Source: Chryseobacterium sp. PMSZPI (lineage in GTDB: Bacteria; Bacteroidota; Bacteroidia; Flavobacteriales; Weeksellaceae). Taken from it: a stretch of DNA of 64,000 nt. The notes under the pieces were generated by a model. The model was not told the DNA's origin. It saw only the letters and a list, made by a program, of their open reading frames with translations, and made no database searches. The position numbers and the translations under genes were made by a program. The stretch lies in assembly GCF_002835665.1 (NCBI RefSeq), contig NZ_PIZV01000051.1:1-64000 (forward strand). The letters are read 5' to 3'. Of the stretch, positions 18,838 to 28,946 are shown piece after piece. The stretch's first letter is position 1, and each line of letters starts with the position of its first letter.

Positions 18838-18897
18838 TATTACTTGATTAATCTTAATTAAAGGCTCTCAGAGATGTAATTTTCCCCCGCTGTCGCG

Positions 18898-19016
18898 AGC
18901 TTCTAGCTCGTGCTAATTAACAATATTTTTTAAATTTACGTTTATTTCTAAATTATAAAAATAAAACCTCCGCTATTGTGAAGGTTTTGCTTTATTCTGA
19001 GCACGAGCTAGAAGCT
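18898..19016. repeat. Inverted 17-bp repeats flanking a hairpin
   Basis: AGCTTCTAGCTCGTGCT at 18898-18914 is perfectly inverted at 19000-19016. A shorter AAAACCT / AGGTTTT hairpin lies between them at about 18964-18988, and a degenerate third copy at 18425-18438. The 480-bp gap 18838-19319 otherwise contains the katG-end duplication and its terminator. Confidence 0.65.
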
Positions 19017-19030
19017 TGCGCTAGTGAGAG

Positions 19031-19060
19031 ATGAATCTGGATAGGTTTGATTTAGATTAA
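19031..19060 (+). repeat. Duplicate of the katG 3' end
   Basis: Thirty bases match the last ten codons of katG (17628-17657) with two differences and still spell MNLDRFDLD and a stop. There is no open frame in front of it. It is probably the displaced original end of katG or a target duplication. Confidence 0.8.
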
Positions 19061-19090
19061 TGATAAAATAAAATTTTTTTAGTATTAAAA

Positions 19091-19121
19091 AAGACAGTAA
19101 TGAATAATTACTGTCTTCTTT
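19091..19121 (+). terminator. Terminator after the duplicated katG end
   Basis: AAGACAGTAAT and ATTACTGTCTT form an 11-bp stem followed by a T-rich stretch. The outer stem (AAGACAG/CTGTCTT) matches that of the katG terminator at 17679. Confidence 0.75.
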
Positions 19122-19319
19122 GTATAAGTATTTAAGAGTATGAATTATATAAAATTTTATAATGCTTAGATCCATTTCTTAAACTAATTTTATCGTGTTG
19201 ATAAAGACACTAAAGGGTGATAAAATTCATATTTATTCACTTTATTAAGACTAGAACGACCTGTTAAAAAACGTTAATTTTGCATAATTTTAAATTATTA
19301 TTAATAAAAATAACAGGGA

Positions 19320-20900
19320 ATGAAAAAACTTTATCTCGGTGCATGGACCTTATGCACAGTCTTGGGTGTGTCTGCTCAAGAAGTGGTCTGGCAAAGAGAC
19401 ATCAAATCCTCTACTCAGGATTTTCTGGGGCAGGTCATTACAACTATTGATCAACAATATCTTATTACAGGAAGTAGTATTCAAAGTAATAAACTTCAAG
19501 CTTCAGGCAGTCAGCAAAATAATGGTTACGATTTTCATTTGGTAAAATTGGATCAACAAGGAGAACAGGCTTGGGAAAAGTATTTCTCAGGTCAGAATCA
19601 TGATTATTTATCTGCAACTGTAACCACCCAAGATGGTGGATTTCTTCTAGCCGGAACTTCTTATTCAGGAAAAGGATTGGATAAAAAAGAGAGATCAGAA
19701 GGAGGTTCAGATATTTGGCTAATCAGAATCAATGAATTTGGAGATGAATTATGGCAAAAAACTCTTGGAACTTCTGCGGATGAAGAAGCCAAGGCTGTCA
19801 TTCAAACTACTGATCTGGGATTTATTGTAGCAGGTAATGTGCAGAACTCATCCAAAGGTTACGGCTCAAAAGATGTTTGGATTGTAAGACTTGATAAAGA
19901 TGGAAAAGAATTATCCCAAATGATCTTAGGAGGAAAAGGTTTAGATGAAGTCGAAAAGATGGTGCCCACAAAGGATGGTGGAGCTTTAATGGGAATCTAT
20001 TCTCGAAGCGGAACTACAAATATGAGTAATTCGGATTTGAGAACTGGTAGCCAAATGAACAAAGTCAGCGACAATTTTGGTGAAGGCGATTACTGGATTG
20101 TAAAGCTTGACAGAAACGGAAAAGTAGAATGGGAAAAGAACTTTGGGGGAAAGGGAGATGACCATATCAGAACTTTAGCATTGACATCGAACGGTTATAT
20201 CATTGGTGGGGAATCCAGATCCGAAAGATCAGGAAACAAAACCGTAGGAATTGAAGAAGGAACGGATCTTTGGCTTATTTCTTTGAATGAAAGAGGCGAT
20301 GAGCAATGGCAAAAATCTTACAATTTTAAAAACAGAGATATTTTGATGGGAATGAGCGTGATTCATTCAGCTGATGATACAACTTCAAAAGGAATTCTAT
20401 TAGGAGGTTATACCCAGGCAGAAGGAAGAATTCAGGCTGATGATGAAACCTTCTGGATGTTGTATTTAGATGGAAATGGTAATGAACAATGGAGAAAGCA
20501 TGTGAAAGGAGAATCCAGAAAGAAAGAAGAAAGACTTTCAGATTTGAAATTGAACAGAGATGGATCTATTGTATTGGCAGGAACCAGTGCCGAAGAATTG
20601 GGTAAAGAAAACTGGAAGATTGTGAAGCTAGGAGACAAGCAAGTGGATCAACTCATTGAAAAATATGACATGAAAATTTATCCTAATCCGGTCTCAGATT
20701 ATGCTTACGTAGAAATTGGTTTTGATTTCAAAGAAGCTGAGATTTTATTATATGACATGAGTGGCCGCCAACTTCAAACTTTAAAAACTAAAAACAAAGT
20801 AACTAAAATTAATACTCAAGCATTGATTCAGGGAGCTTATCTGGTTACGATAAAAACGGATATGAATAGAATGATGAATGCTAAAATGATTAAGAAATGA
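19320..20900 (+). CDS. T9SS type A sorting domain protein with repeated W-x-x-x-L motifs
   Basis: A 526-residue secreted protein. A signal peptide (to about residue 19, VSAQ) is followed by about eight repeats of the form DIWLIRINEFGDELWQKT or DYWIVKLDRNGKVEWEKN, typical of a beta-propeller. The end (from about 450: IYPNPVSDYAYVEI to LIQGAYLVTIKT) is a type A sorting domain, so it is exported through the type IX system and may be cell-surface attached. Its stop overlaps the next start (ATGA), so it is coupled to the two RHS-like genes downstream. Confidence 0.88.
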   Translation: MKKLYLGAWTLCTVLGVSAQEVVWQRDIKSSTQDFLGQVITTIDQQYLITGSSIQSNKLQASGSQQNNGYDFHLVKLDQQGEQAWEKYFSGQNHDYLSATVTTQDGGFLLAGTSYSGKGLDKKERSEGGSDIWLIRINEFGDELWQKTLGTSADEEAKAVIQTTDLGFIVAGNVQNSSKGYGSKDVWIVRLDKDGKELSQMILGGKGLDEVEKMVPTKDGGALMGIYSRSGTTNMSNSDLRTGSQMNKVSDNFGEGDYWIVKLDRNGKVEWEKNFGGKGDDHIRTLALTSNGYIIGGESRSERSGNKTVGIEEGTDLWLISLNERGDEQWQKSYNFKNRDILMGMSVIHSADDTTSKGILLGGYTQAEGRIQADDETFWMLYLDGNGNEQWRKHVKGESRKKEERLSDLKLNRDGSIVLAGTSAEELGKENWKIVKLGDKQVDQLIEKYDMKIYPNPVSDYAYVEIGFDFKEAEILLYDMSGRQLQTLKTKNKVTKINTQALIQGAYLVTIKTDMNRMMNAKMIKK

Positions 20901-23900
20901 GAAAAACAGCAATAATATTTTTCCTGGCAATGTTTAACGATGGATATTGTCAGATTGATAATGTAATGGCTGAACCTAGCAATCTGGAGAAAAGAATTTC
21001 CTTTAACAAACTTGTTGTATCCCCTGAAACTGCAGCATTTCATAGGGTTAACTTTCTTCCGGTTAATCTTTATACAGGTAAACCTAGTATTGATATCCCA
21101 TTATATGTGATTAAAACCGGCGATATTGAAATTCCAATTAGTCTAAAATACGATATTGGTGCTAATAAAGTAGATGAAGTAGCTACCAATACTGGCTGGG
21201 GTTGGAGTTTACAGGCTGGAGGAAGTGTTACAAGAATGGTTAGAGATATTGAAGATCATGATTATGAAAAAGTATTTGAGGTGACAGCTTGTGACGGGAC
21301 AAGATATTGTGATGATTTTGGACTTCAAATTGGTGATGGAAAGCTGCTTAAGACAGGCTATTTGAGAAGAGCAAATGATGAATCTGGATGGTCAGATGCT
21401 GCAAGTATCAGTAACCTTAGTGAAGATGCATTACCAGACTTATTTTTGGCGCAAGCCCCTGGGCTTTCAAGCCAGTTTCATTTGGAGAGAAATTTTACTC
21501 CATATAATACTTCACAATTTTATGATGCCATTGTTCTAGATGGAAGCAGTACTAGAGTTAGCCGGGTAAGTCGTAAGCCTTTTAATGTTGAAACTATAAA
21601 AAACTTTGCTGGATTCAGTTATCAGGATGCAGTGCCTTATATTGAATATAATTATATATTTTCAAGTAATAATGGGGTAAATGAAACGAATCCATTATAT
21701 CAGATAAGGGGAATTGATGGGTCTCCAAAGCCAGGCCTTATGAGAGATAAGAGTATTGATTATGAGGACTTTAATCTGGTTAATAATAAAGGGGTAAATT
21801 ATTTATTTTCTACGTACGATATTAATGAATCTCTTCCTTCATTTGATGGGACAAATACTCCCTACTGGCGTTTGGATTGTAGTGTTTTGTTTCCTAACTT
21901 AAGGCATGTTGCTACAACGTATAGGATTCAAAAGAATACTTGGCATCTAAATAAAATTAGAGATAATAAAAATAAAGAGGTTAATTTTTCTTATAAGCCG
22001 GTATTTACATTTAACTATGAAAAATCTCCAGTGTATGTAGGTTCTACTAATGCTGACGTGGCTGAAGTTAATAAAATATATAATAGTCTGGAATCAGGTG
22101 AATATTCTAATAGTATGGCTGCTACTATATCTAATTTTGAACGTCCGGATTATAATAACTTATATAAAACTACTCAGCAGCAAATTTTGGACAAGATTAC
22201 ATGGGATCAGGGTGAAGTTTTGTTTTTTTATGATTTATCGAGAAAAGATCGTTTAGATTCTAAAGCGCTTACAGAAATAAAGGTAAAAAATCAAGCAGGG
22301 AATATCATTAAGCACTATAAACTCAATTATAGTTACTTCCAAAGTTCAGATTCAGATTGTCCTACAGGTACTCAAAACGAAAAATGCTATCGTTTAAAAT
22401 TGGATAAAATAGATGATATGGTAGTGGGACAGCAAATTTCTAGTTATTCATTATCCTATAATCAAACTGTTAACATTCCTAAAGTAAATGCATTAAGTAA
22501 AGATTTCCTGGGATACTATAATGGAAAACCTAATCAAATGTTTCAACAGCCAGGCTTTACTTTTTCTCCCAATAAAAATAGGCTATCCGTTGTACCTTTC
22601 CAAAGCGATGCTTTGAATACTAATGAATTTATTAAAGTTAATGGAGCCGCAGATATTTCACCTACAAATCAGTCATTAAACGGATTGTTGACTAAAATAA
22701 CGTATCCTACAGGAGGAAAAACTGAATTTGAATATGAAAATAATATGTTTAATTTTTATGGCAAGGATGTATTATCCCCGGGTGCTAGGATTAAAAATCA
22801 AAAATTAGATGATGGAAAAGGAAATCTAATTGTTAAAAAATATGAGTATCAGACGTCTGATGGAAAATCTTCAGGAACGATACTAAATTTTCCTAAAATT
22901 ATAGATTTAATGTCATGGAACTCTGCAAAAAAAGAACTGAGATTTCAAGCAAGCAATTATGTAAGATCAAATATTGAATTGACCCAAGGAGCGTATGTAG
23001 GATACAGCAGGATCATTGAAAAAATAGAAGGAAATGGGTTGACTGAGTATATTTTTAACGGTCCAAATGAATATCCAAATGAATATGAACAAACATCAGG
23101 GGCATCTTTCTTTTCAAAACATTCCTTCTATCCTGGAAGAGCTTATGTAGATCATGATAACAGAAGAGGTACATTGAGTCATAAATATGTGTATTCGAAT
23201 AATGGGATTAAACTCAATGAAGAAAATTTCAAGTATGATGCTTATAAAGAACTTAATACTAAGGTTAGAACTTATACAGTAGGAGTTTCAGTAAAAGACG
23301 GTAACGGATCTTATAAACCTGGTAAAGAGTCTCAAAGTATTAAGATAATAAGTTCCATCAACAGACCGTCTTCTAAAGAAGTCATCGAATATCTGGATGG
23401 AAAGCCATTAACAACGAAGACAGAATATGCCTACGCTAGTAATATACCATCCAATCTGGCGGAGGAAAAGACAACTTTTCCAAGTGGAGAGGTCATTAAG
23501 AAGAACATTTCTTATTTGAATGATCTACCTGATATTGCCGGGCCTTTTGCACAGGTAATGAATGCCAAAAATATGGTATCAATTCCTATGGGAGGAAAGA
23601 CCTTTAAGAATGATATCAAAGTATCTGAAGAAAGAGTAGTGTATGCACCTGCTAATGCTATGGCAGAAGAACCAACAACTCCTTATTTACCAAAAAAATA
23701 TTACAAAAGTTTTGGGCCGGAAAATATAGTGATTACAGAGGATAAGCACAAAGTATCATCGGTGGATCAATATGATTCGACAGGTAATACAACTCAATAC
23801 ACTACAGCAGATGGAAATACAATAGGAACAATATGGGGGTACAACAATACGTTACCAATTGCTAAAATTGAAGGCAAAGATACTGCGTACTTAATGGGAA

Positions 23901-24706
23901 TGTTAGGTACCGATATTACATCACTTAAAAATGCTTCTAATAATGATATTAGTAAAGATGCTGAAAATGTGTTTCTTGAAAAATTAAATACCTTTCAGAA
24001 GAGGCAAGATTATATGGATGTTTCTATTACAACATATACCCATGATCCTCTTATTGGGGTAACTAATATTACGCCTCCATCAGGAAACAGAATGAGCTAT
24101 ATCTATAATACAGCCAATCAACTTGAAAAAGTATTGGATGTTAATACTCAATTGGTAAAAGAATATAAATATAACTATATACCAACCCAATATTTTAATG
24201 TTACCAAAAGTCAGAAGTTTTATAAAAGTGGTTGTGGAACATCAGCTATTAGTAGCTTTATTGACTATACTGTAGCTGCAGGCACTTACTCTTCATTGAT
24301 AAGCCAGGCGGATGCTGATCAACAAGCTCAAAATGAAATTAATTCTAAAGGTCAGATCGTAGCTGATACCCAAGGATCATGTACTTCAATTAGTTGTAAC
24401 ATAAGTCAAGGAAATGCAGGACCATTAAAAAATAACTTTATTAATGTTAATAATTCTACAGATTATAAAGTGAGGTTAGGATTTAAATATAACAGCAGTT
24501 TATCATGGAATACAGGAGTGATTGTAGGAAAAATTAATGGAACATGTGTGCCTTCATCCGACAGATCATCCAGTGCTTATGCAAATGGGATATGGATGCT
24601 GACAATTGATACTAATGGCAATATTATAGCGAAAATCACTTCTGCCTCTCCATCTTTGGTTCAGGGGATTGATCTTGATTTTAATTTTACTTATTCAATA
24701 TATTAA
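20897..24706 (+). CDS. Large RHS-like secreted protein with DUF5977-type end
   Basis: A 1269-residue protein with a signal peptide (to about residue 19). The N-terminal half contains PVNLYTGKPSIDIPLY and IPISLKYDIGANK, as in Bacteroidota RHS/YD-type shell proteins; the middle is beta-rich with LTKITYPTGGKTEFEYEN and later NRMSYIYNTANQLEKVLD, a YD-like repeat. Near residues 1105-1165 a segment FYKSGCGTSAIS to GQIVADTQGSC resembles DUF5977. It has no RHS core or toxin tip of its own. It sits between the T9SS protein and the toxin-bearing RHS protein and probably works with them; the exact role is unknown. Confidence 0.78.
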   Translation: MRKTAIIFFLAMFNDGYCQIDNVMAEPSNLEKRISFNKLVVSPETAAFHRVNFLPVNLYTGKPSIDIPLYVIKTGDIEIPISLKYDIGANKVDEVATNTGWGWSLQAGGSVTRMVRDIEDHDYEKVFEVTACDGTRYCDDFGLQIGDGKLLKTGYLRRANDESGWSDAASISNLSEDALPDLFLAQAPGLSSQFHLERNFTPYNTSQFYDAIVLDGSSTRVSRVSRKPFNVETIKNFAGFSYQDAVPYIEYNYIFSSNNGVNETNPLYQIRGIDGSPKPGLMRDKSIDYEDFNLVNNKGVNYLFSTYDINESLPSFDGTNTPYWRLDCSVLFPNLRHVATTYRIQKNTWHLNKIRDNKNKEVNFSYKPVFTFNYEKSPVYVGSTNADVAEVNKIYNSLESGEYSNSMAATISNFERPDYNNLYKTTQQQILDKITWDQGEVLFFYDLSRKDRLDSKALTEIKVKNQAGNIIKHYKLNYSYFQSSDSDCPTGTQNEKCYRLKLDKIDDMVVGQQISSYSLSYNQTVNIPKVNALSKDFLGYYNGKPNQMFQQPGFTFSPNKNRLSVVPFQSDALNTNEFIKVNGAADISPTNQSLNGLLTKITYPTGGKTEFEYENNMFNFYGKDVLSPGARIKNQKLDDGKGNLIVKKYEYQTSDGKSSGTILNFPKIIDLMSWNSAKKELRFQASNYVRSNIELTQGAYVGYSRIIEKIEGNGLTEYIFNGPNEYPNEYEQTSGASFFSKHSFYPGRAYVDHDNRRGTLSHKYVYSNNGIKLNEENFKYDAYKELNTKVRTYTVGVSVKDGNGSYKPGKESQSIKIISSINRPSSKEVIEYLDGKPLTTKTEYAYASNIPSNLAEEKTTFPSGEVIKKNISYLNDLPDIAGPFAQVMNAKNMVSIPMGGKTFKNDIKVSEERVVYAPANAMAEEPTTPYLPKKYYKSFGPENIVITEDKHKVSSVDQYDSTGNTTQYTTADGNTIGTIWGYNNTLPIAKIEGKDTAYLMGMLGTDITSLKNASNNDISKDAENVFLEKLNTFQKRQDYMDVSITTYTHDPLIGVTNITPPSGNRMSYIYNTANQLEKVLDVNTQLVKEYKYNYIPTQYFNVTKSQKFYKSGCGTSAISSFIDYTVAAGTYSSLISQADADQQAQNEINSKGQIVADTQGSCTSISCNISQGNAGPLKNNFINVNNSTDYKVRLGFKYNSSLSWNTGVIVGKINGTCVPSSDRSSSAYANGIWMLTIDTNGNIIAKITSASPSLVQGIDLDFNFTYSIY

Positions 24707-24712
24707 TTAGTG

Positions 24713-27700
24713 ATGAAAAAACTTATATATGTAACAGGGGCACTATTAATAATGGGAACGACCTTATTTCAATCTCAAATTGTATTAAATACTCCTGTAG
24801 CTCAACAAAACCAAGAAGTATCTGATCCAAATAGCATTACTTTAGCTCCGGGCTTTAGTGCTAGTTCCTCTATTATCAATACTTTTAGGGCTTATATTGG
24901 AGATACAAACAATAATAATCCAGTGATTCATCCTGATTATAGTGGCTCGGGGACAATCATGGAAAACTATATTGCGACACGTACTTATTTAGAAGCAACC
25001 AATACCAGTAGCTCTTCTGCAAAGCAGTTCTATGATATCCAATATTTTGACGGATTGGGAAGACCTAAGCAAGTGGTTAATGTAAAAGCTTCTCCCCAAG
25101 GAAAAGATATTGTGACTTATTTTGAATACGATCAATTGGGAAGACAGACTAAAAATTATCTTCCCGTTCCACAGGCAGGGTCAGAAAATGGAGCTATATA
25201 TGCCTCACCACTAGGAAATGCTTCATCCATCTATGGTGGAGAAAAGATATTTTCAGAAAGTATATTGGAAAAATCACCACTAGAAAGGATTGAACAACAA
25301 GTACAGGTAGGAAATGATTGGGCCGGAAAACCTGTACAGTTTAATTACAATACTAATGTTTCCGGAGAAGTGAAGAAGTATGTGACTTCTACTACATGGG
25401 CGGATGAAGCTACTTTATCGTCGGTTAGTCTTTCTGGAAGTTATGGTGCTGCACAATTGTATAAAAATACGGTTACCGACGAAGATGGAAATAAGGTGAT
25501 TGAATTTAAAAATGGTCGGGGCCAACTTGTATTGCAGAGAAGAATGGCTAATACTTCCGAAAATTCAGATCTTTATTATGTTTATAATGAATATGATCAG
25601 CTTGCATTTGTTATTTCCCCACTGGCTTCAGTTGCCCCATCACTAGATCAATCGGTTTTGGATAATTTATGTTATCAATATCGCTATGATAAAAAAAATC
25701 GTCTGGTGGAAAAAAAGATTCCTGGAAAAGGCTGGGAATATATGGTGTATGATAAAGCTGATCGACTGATTCTAACTCAGGATACCAATCTGAAATTAAA
25801 GAATCAATGGATTGTTACCAAATATGATCAGTATGGAAGGTCTGTTTATAAAGGAATAGTAACAGGAGGGACAAGAAACAGCAGACAGAATGAAATAAAA
25901 GATTCTGTAATTACTGAAAGTAGAAATACTACAGGATTTACCAGAAGTGGAATGGCAGTCTATTATACAGAAAATTATTTTGCAGGAGCCACTCCGACTA
26001 TATTATCTGTTCACTATTATGACACTTATCCACAGGGAGCTCCGGTTGTTCCGGGACAAATTTTAGGTCAGGATATTCTTCCACAAGCAGGGCCAGGAAC
26101 GTCATTAAGTACTAAAGGAGTTACTTTAGCTTCCTATATTAAAAATATAGAAGATGATCATTGGACCAAAAGCTATAACTACTATGATAAAAAAGGAAGA
26201 GTTATTGGAACTTATTCTATCAATCATTTAGGAGGATATACCAGAATAGAATCTCAACTTGATTTTGCAGGCGCTTTACAGATGTCTGTTACAAAACATA
26301 AAAGAACAGATTCTGATACGGAAAAAATAATCAAAGAAACTTTTGATTATGATCACCAAAATAGGTTGCTCGCTCATAAGCATCAAGTGGACAATAATCC
26401 TGTTGAGATTTTGGTTCAAAATACTTATAATGAGCTTTCTCAGCTTACCAATAAAAAGGTCGGAAACAATATTCAGAGTATCAACTATGCCTATAATATC
26501 AGAGGTTGGATGACCAAAATCAATGATCCTGTTAATCTGAACGGAAAATTGTTTGGTTTTGCTTTAAAATATCAAAATCCTGTAAATACATCTTTTGGGA
26601 AATATAATGGGAATATTGCAGAAATAGATTGGAAAACCTCTCAGGATGGAGTTCTTAAAAGATATAATTATCAATACGACGGACAAAATAGATTATTAAA
26701 AGGGGGATATTCTGAACCAGGCGCGACAGTAGAACAAAATGGTTATTTTAATGAAGAGCTAAGCTATGACTTAAATGGAAATATCAATACGCTTAAAAGG
26801 TATACCAGACCTTCTATAGGAGTTACTGCTGAATTGATCGATAATCTCAAATATAATTATGAAAGTTCACATTGGAGTAATAGGCTTGAACAGGTTACAG
26901 TAGCTGATGGCGCTCCGGATAACCCTTCAGGATATTATGTACAGGGACACAAAATTCTTTACGATGGAAATGGAAACATTACCGAAATGAAGGATAAAGG
27001 AAGATCCAGAATTGATTATAATTTTTTAAATTTACCTAACTTTTTTGATGGAGAAGGATATGATTATGCTAAATATCTTTATACAGCTGAAGGAGCTAAA
27101 GTAAAGAAGACAGAATGGGTTGTTTTTGGAAATAAAACTACAGAAACAGATTATCTGGATGATTTTCAGTATGTCAATGGCTCTTTGAAATTTGTACCTA
27201 CTTCGGAAGGATATTATGACTTTGAGCGAGGAATTTATGTTTATCATTATACTGATCATTTAGGAAATATCAGATTAAGCTATACAAGGAAACCAGGAAG
27301 TTTAACTATTGAAATCCTTGGGGAAAGTAATTATTATCCATTCGGATTAAAACATTCCGGATATCTGAGTAAAAATCCAGCTTATCTGTATGAATACAAT
27401 GGTAAAGAATACCAAGGGTTGGCCGGGATGTATGATTATGGAGCAAGATTCTATATGGCTGATCTGGGAAGATGGGGAGTGTCAGATCCTTTGAGTGAAT
27501 TACAATTTGCTTATACTCCTTATTCATATGTTTATGGAAATCCTATCAGGTTTAACGATCCAACGGGAATGATAGGCCAGGATCCACCGACAAGAGGATT
27601 TACGATAGAGAATCCTATTGAGATAGATGCAATTGTATTAACACCAAAAGCATCATCATCTTCCCTTTCCTTTATGGGAATTTACAATTTAAATGCCTAT

Positions 27701-28264
27701 TATGCATCGCAGGATAGATTAGCTGCGGCGATAAGAAGTAGTAAAGCCGCCCTTGCAACTGAAAAATTTGAGAGAAATCTTTCCCAAGGTATTATTACCT
27801 TTGGGATGGGAGGAAGTAATTTATTCGCATCCGCAGGTTGGGCTGCTTTAGAGACATGGGCAGATTATCAGGAGCCAGAAGAACAAAAAGCTATTAAGAT
27901 TGTTCAATTGGCTATGATAGGATTACAGGTGAAACATGGAAATTTAAAAAGTTTTGAGAAGTTAACAGATGGAATGTATGCTGGTGAACAATATTATATG
28001 TATTCAGTTAACTCTCTTTCTAATAGTGGAACATATACAAAATCCATATCAACTCTAATTTCATCAGATAAAACTAGTAGTTTATCTGCATTACTTAAAA
28101 CGATGAATAATGAGGCAAAAAGTGCTGGAGCGCAAAAACTAGTTATTGAAGGAACAGCTATAGTAAATACTAAATTATTTAATCCTAAATTAGCACAAAA
28201 ACTAGGGTTTTCATATGAAAAGATAAGTGAATCTTCTATTCGTTTAATTCAATCTGTTAAATAA
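24713..28264 (+). CDS. DUF6443 RHS-repeat protein with variable C-terminal toxin-like tip
   Basis: About 1183 residues. A signal peptide is followed by a DUF6443 domain (YFDGLGRPKQVVNVKASPQG), YD repeats (YDYQNR-like units) and the RHS core (YHYTDHLGNIRLSY, YDYGARFYMADLGRW, YSYVYGNPIRFNDPTGM, ending about residue 950). After the core comes a unique tip of about 230 residues, the position of polymorphic toxins. Its last part (NNEAKSAGAQKLVIEGTA and KLAQKLGFSYEK) looks acetyltransferase-like, but no toxin family was recognised with confidence. The ATG at 24713 is chosen over the GTG just before it. Small genes directly downstream are candidate immunity genes. Confidence 0.85.
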   Translation: MKKLIYVTGALLIMGTTLFQSQIVLNTPVAQQNQEVSDPNSITLAPGFSASSSIINTFRAYIGDTNNNNPVIHPDYSGSGTIMENYIATRTYLEATNTSSSSAKQFYDIQYFDGLGRPKQVVNVKASPQGKDIVTYFEYDQLGRQTKNYLPVPQAGSENGAIYASPLGNASSIYGGEKIFSESILEKSPLERIEQQVQVGNDWAGKPVQFNYNTNVSGEVKKYVTSTTWADEATLSSVSLSGSYGAAQLYKNTVTDEDGNKVIEFKNGRGQLVLQRRMANTSENSDLYYVYNEYDQLAFVISPLASVAPSLDQSVLDNLCYQYRYDKKNRLVEKKIPGKGWEYMVYDKADRLILTQDTNLKLKNQWIVTKYDQYGRSVYKGIVTGGTRNSRQNEIKDSVITESRNTTGFTRSGMAVYYTENYFAGATPTILSVHYYDTYPQGAPVVPGQILGQDILPQAGPGTSLSTKGVTLASYIKNIEDDHWTKSYNYYDKKGRVIGTYSINHLGGYTRIESQLDFAGALQMSVTKHKRTDSDTEKIIKETFDYDHQNRLLAHKHQVDNNPVEILVQNTYNELSQLTNKKVGNNIQSINYAYNIRGWMTKINDPVNLNGKLFGFALKYQNPVNTSFGKYNGNIAEIDWKTSQDGVLKRYNYQYDGQNRLLKGGYSEPGATVEQNGYFNEELSYDLNGNINTLKRYTRPSIGVTAELIDNLKYNYESSHWSNRLEQVTVADGAPDNPSGYYVQGHKILYDGNGNITEMKDKGRSRIDYNFLNLPNFFDGEGYDYAKYLYTAEGAKVKKTEWVVFGNKTTETDYLDDFQYVNGSLKFVPTSEGYYDFERGIYVYHYTDHLGNIRLSYTRKPGSLTIEILGESNYYPFGLKHSGYLSKNPAYLYEYNGKEYQGLAGMYDYGARFYMADLGRWGVSDPLSELQFAYTPYSYVYGNPIRFNDPTGMIGQDPPTRGFTIENPIEIDAIVLTPKASSSSLSFMGIYNLNAYYASQDRLAAAIRSSKAALATEKFERNLSQGIITFGMGGSNLFASAGWAALETWADYQEPEEQKAIKIVQLAMIGLQVKHGNLKSFEKLTDGMYAGEQYYMYSVNSLSNSGTYTKSISTLISSDKTSSLSALLKTMNNEAKSAGAQKLVIEGTAIVNTKLFNPKLAQKLGFSYEKISESSIRLIQSVK

Positions 28265-28681
28265 ATGAAAAATATTAAACCAAATTTTATTGAAGCCAAG
28301 TTTAGAAGAAGTAAACTTATGCTAGATAAAACAAAATTATGGAAAACTATTGATATCTTAAAACAGCAAGTTATTTCAAGTAAAATCAATTTAGAATATG
28401 ATGAGAAAGAATTAATATGCTTTTATAATTATGATTATTGGTGGTTATTCACAACTAAAAATCTCATTGTTAATGATAATAAAAGTCTTTTATATATTAG
28501 CTTATTCGAAATTTCGAAAATAGATTTACCCGCTAATATTAAAAATATAAATCATCCAGAAGCTTATATAGATATTTATTTTCAGGATAAAAAAGTTAAA
28601 TTACAATTAGAAAAATTTTCATGGCCAATCATGATTGAAATCTTGAAATTTGTAACACCAGCAAAAATAATTATTAAATAA
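28265..28681 (+). CDS. Candidate immunity protein for the RHS tip
   Basis: A 138-residue soluble protein starting immediately after the stop of the RHS gene (TAA then ATG), rich in Lys, Ile and Trp, with no signal peptide and no family recognised. This position, directly after a toxin tip, is where cognate immunity genes lie in polymorphic toxin loci, so immunity is inferred from position alone. Composition is much more AT-rich than the RHS core. Confidence 0.6.
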   Translation: MKNIKPNFIEAKFRRSKLMLDKTKLWKTIDILKQQVISSKINLEYDEKELICFYNYDYWWLFTTKNLIVNDNKSLLYISLFEISKIDLPANIKNINHPEAYIDIYFQDKKVKLQLEKFSWPIMIEILKFVTPAKIIIK

Positions 28682-28779
28682 AGATAAATTTAGAATAGTC
28701 ACCTTTGGAATGAAAAGTAATCATTTTATTGCTTCAGTGGGGATGAACAATATTGATATTTGGCTTGATTAACAAGATG

Positions 28780-28929
28780 AGATAATAACAATTTATGCTT
28801 TATCGAAAAATCTATAGTCTCGTTTTATACAGTAAATTTCATTATTTGACTAACACTTATAAAGTAGAATTAGATATTGAGAATAAGAATTTCATCAATG
28901 AATTTTTTACAATTGATTCAAATAACTGA
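28780..28929 (+). pseudogene. Decayed copy of the 100-residue gene at 30169
   Basis: TTTATGCTTTATCGAAAAAT and onward align with 30286-30471, sharing ACACTTATAAAG / ATACTTATAAAA and TTAGATATTGA, and ending in TTGATTCAAATAACTGA versus TTGATTCTTATAACTAA. About 45 bases are missing in the middle and stops interrupt the frame. It is followed, like the intact gene, by a copy of the MEATEFDIEI start. Confidence 0.75.
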
Positions 28930-28946
28930 AAATTTTAAAATAAGAT

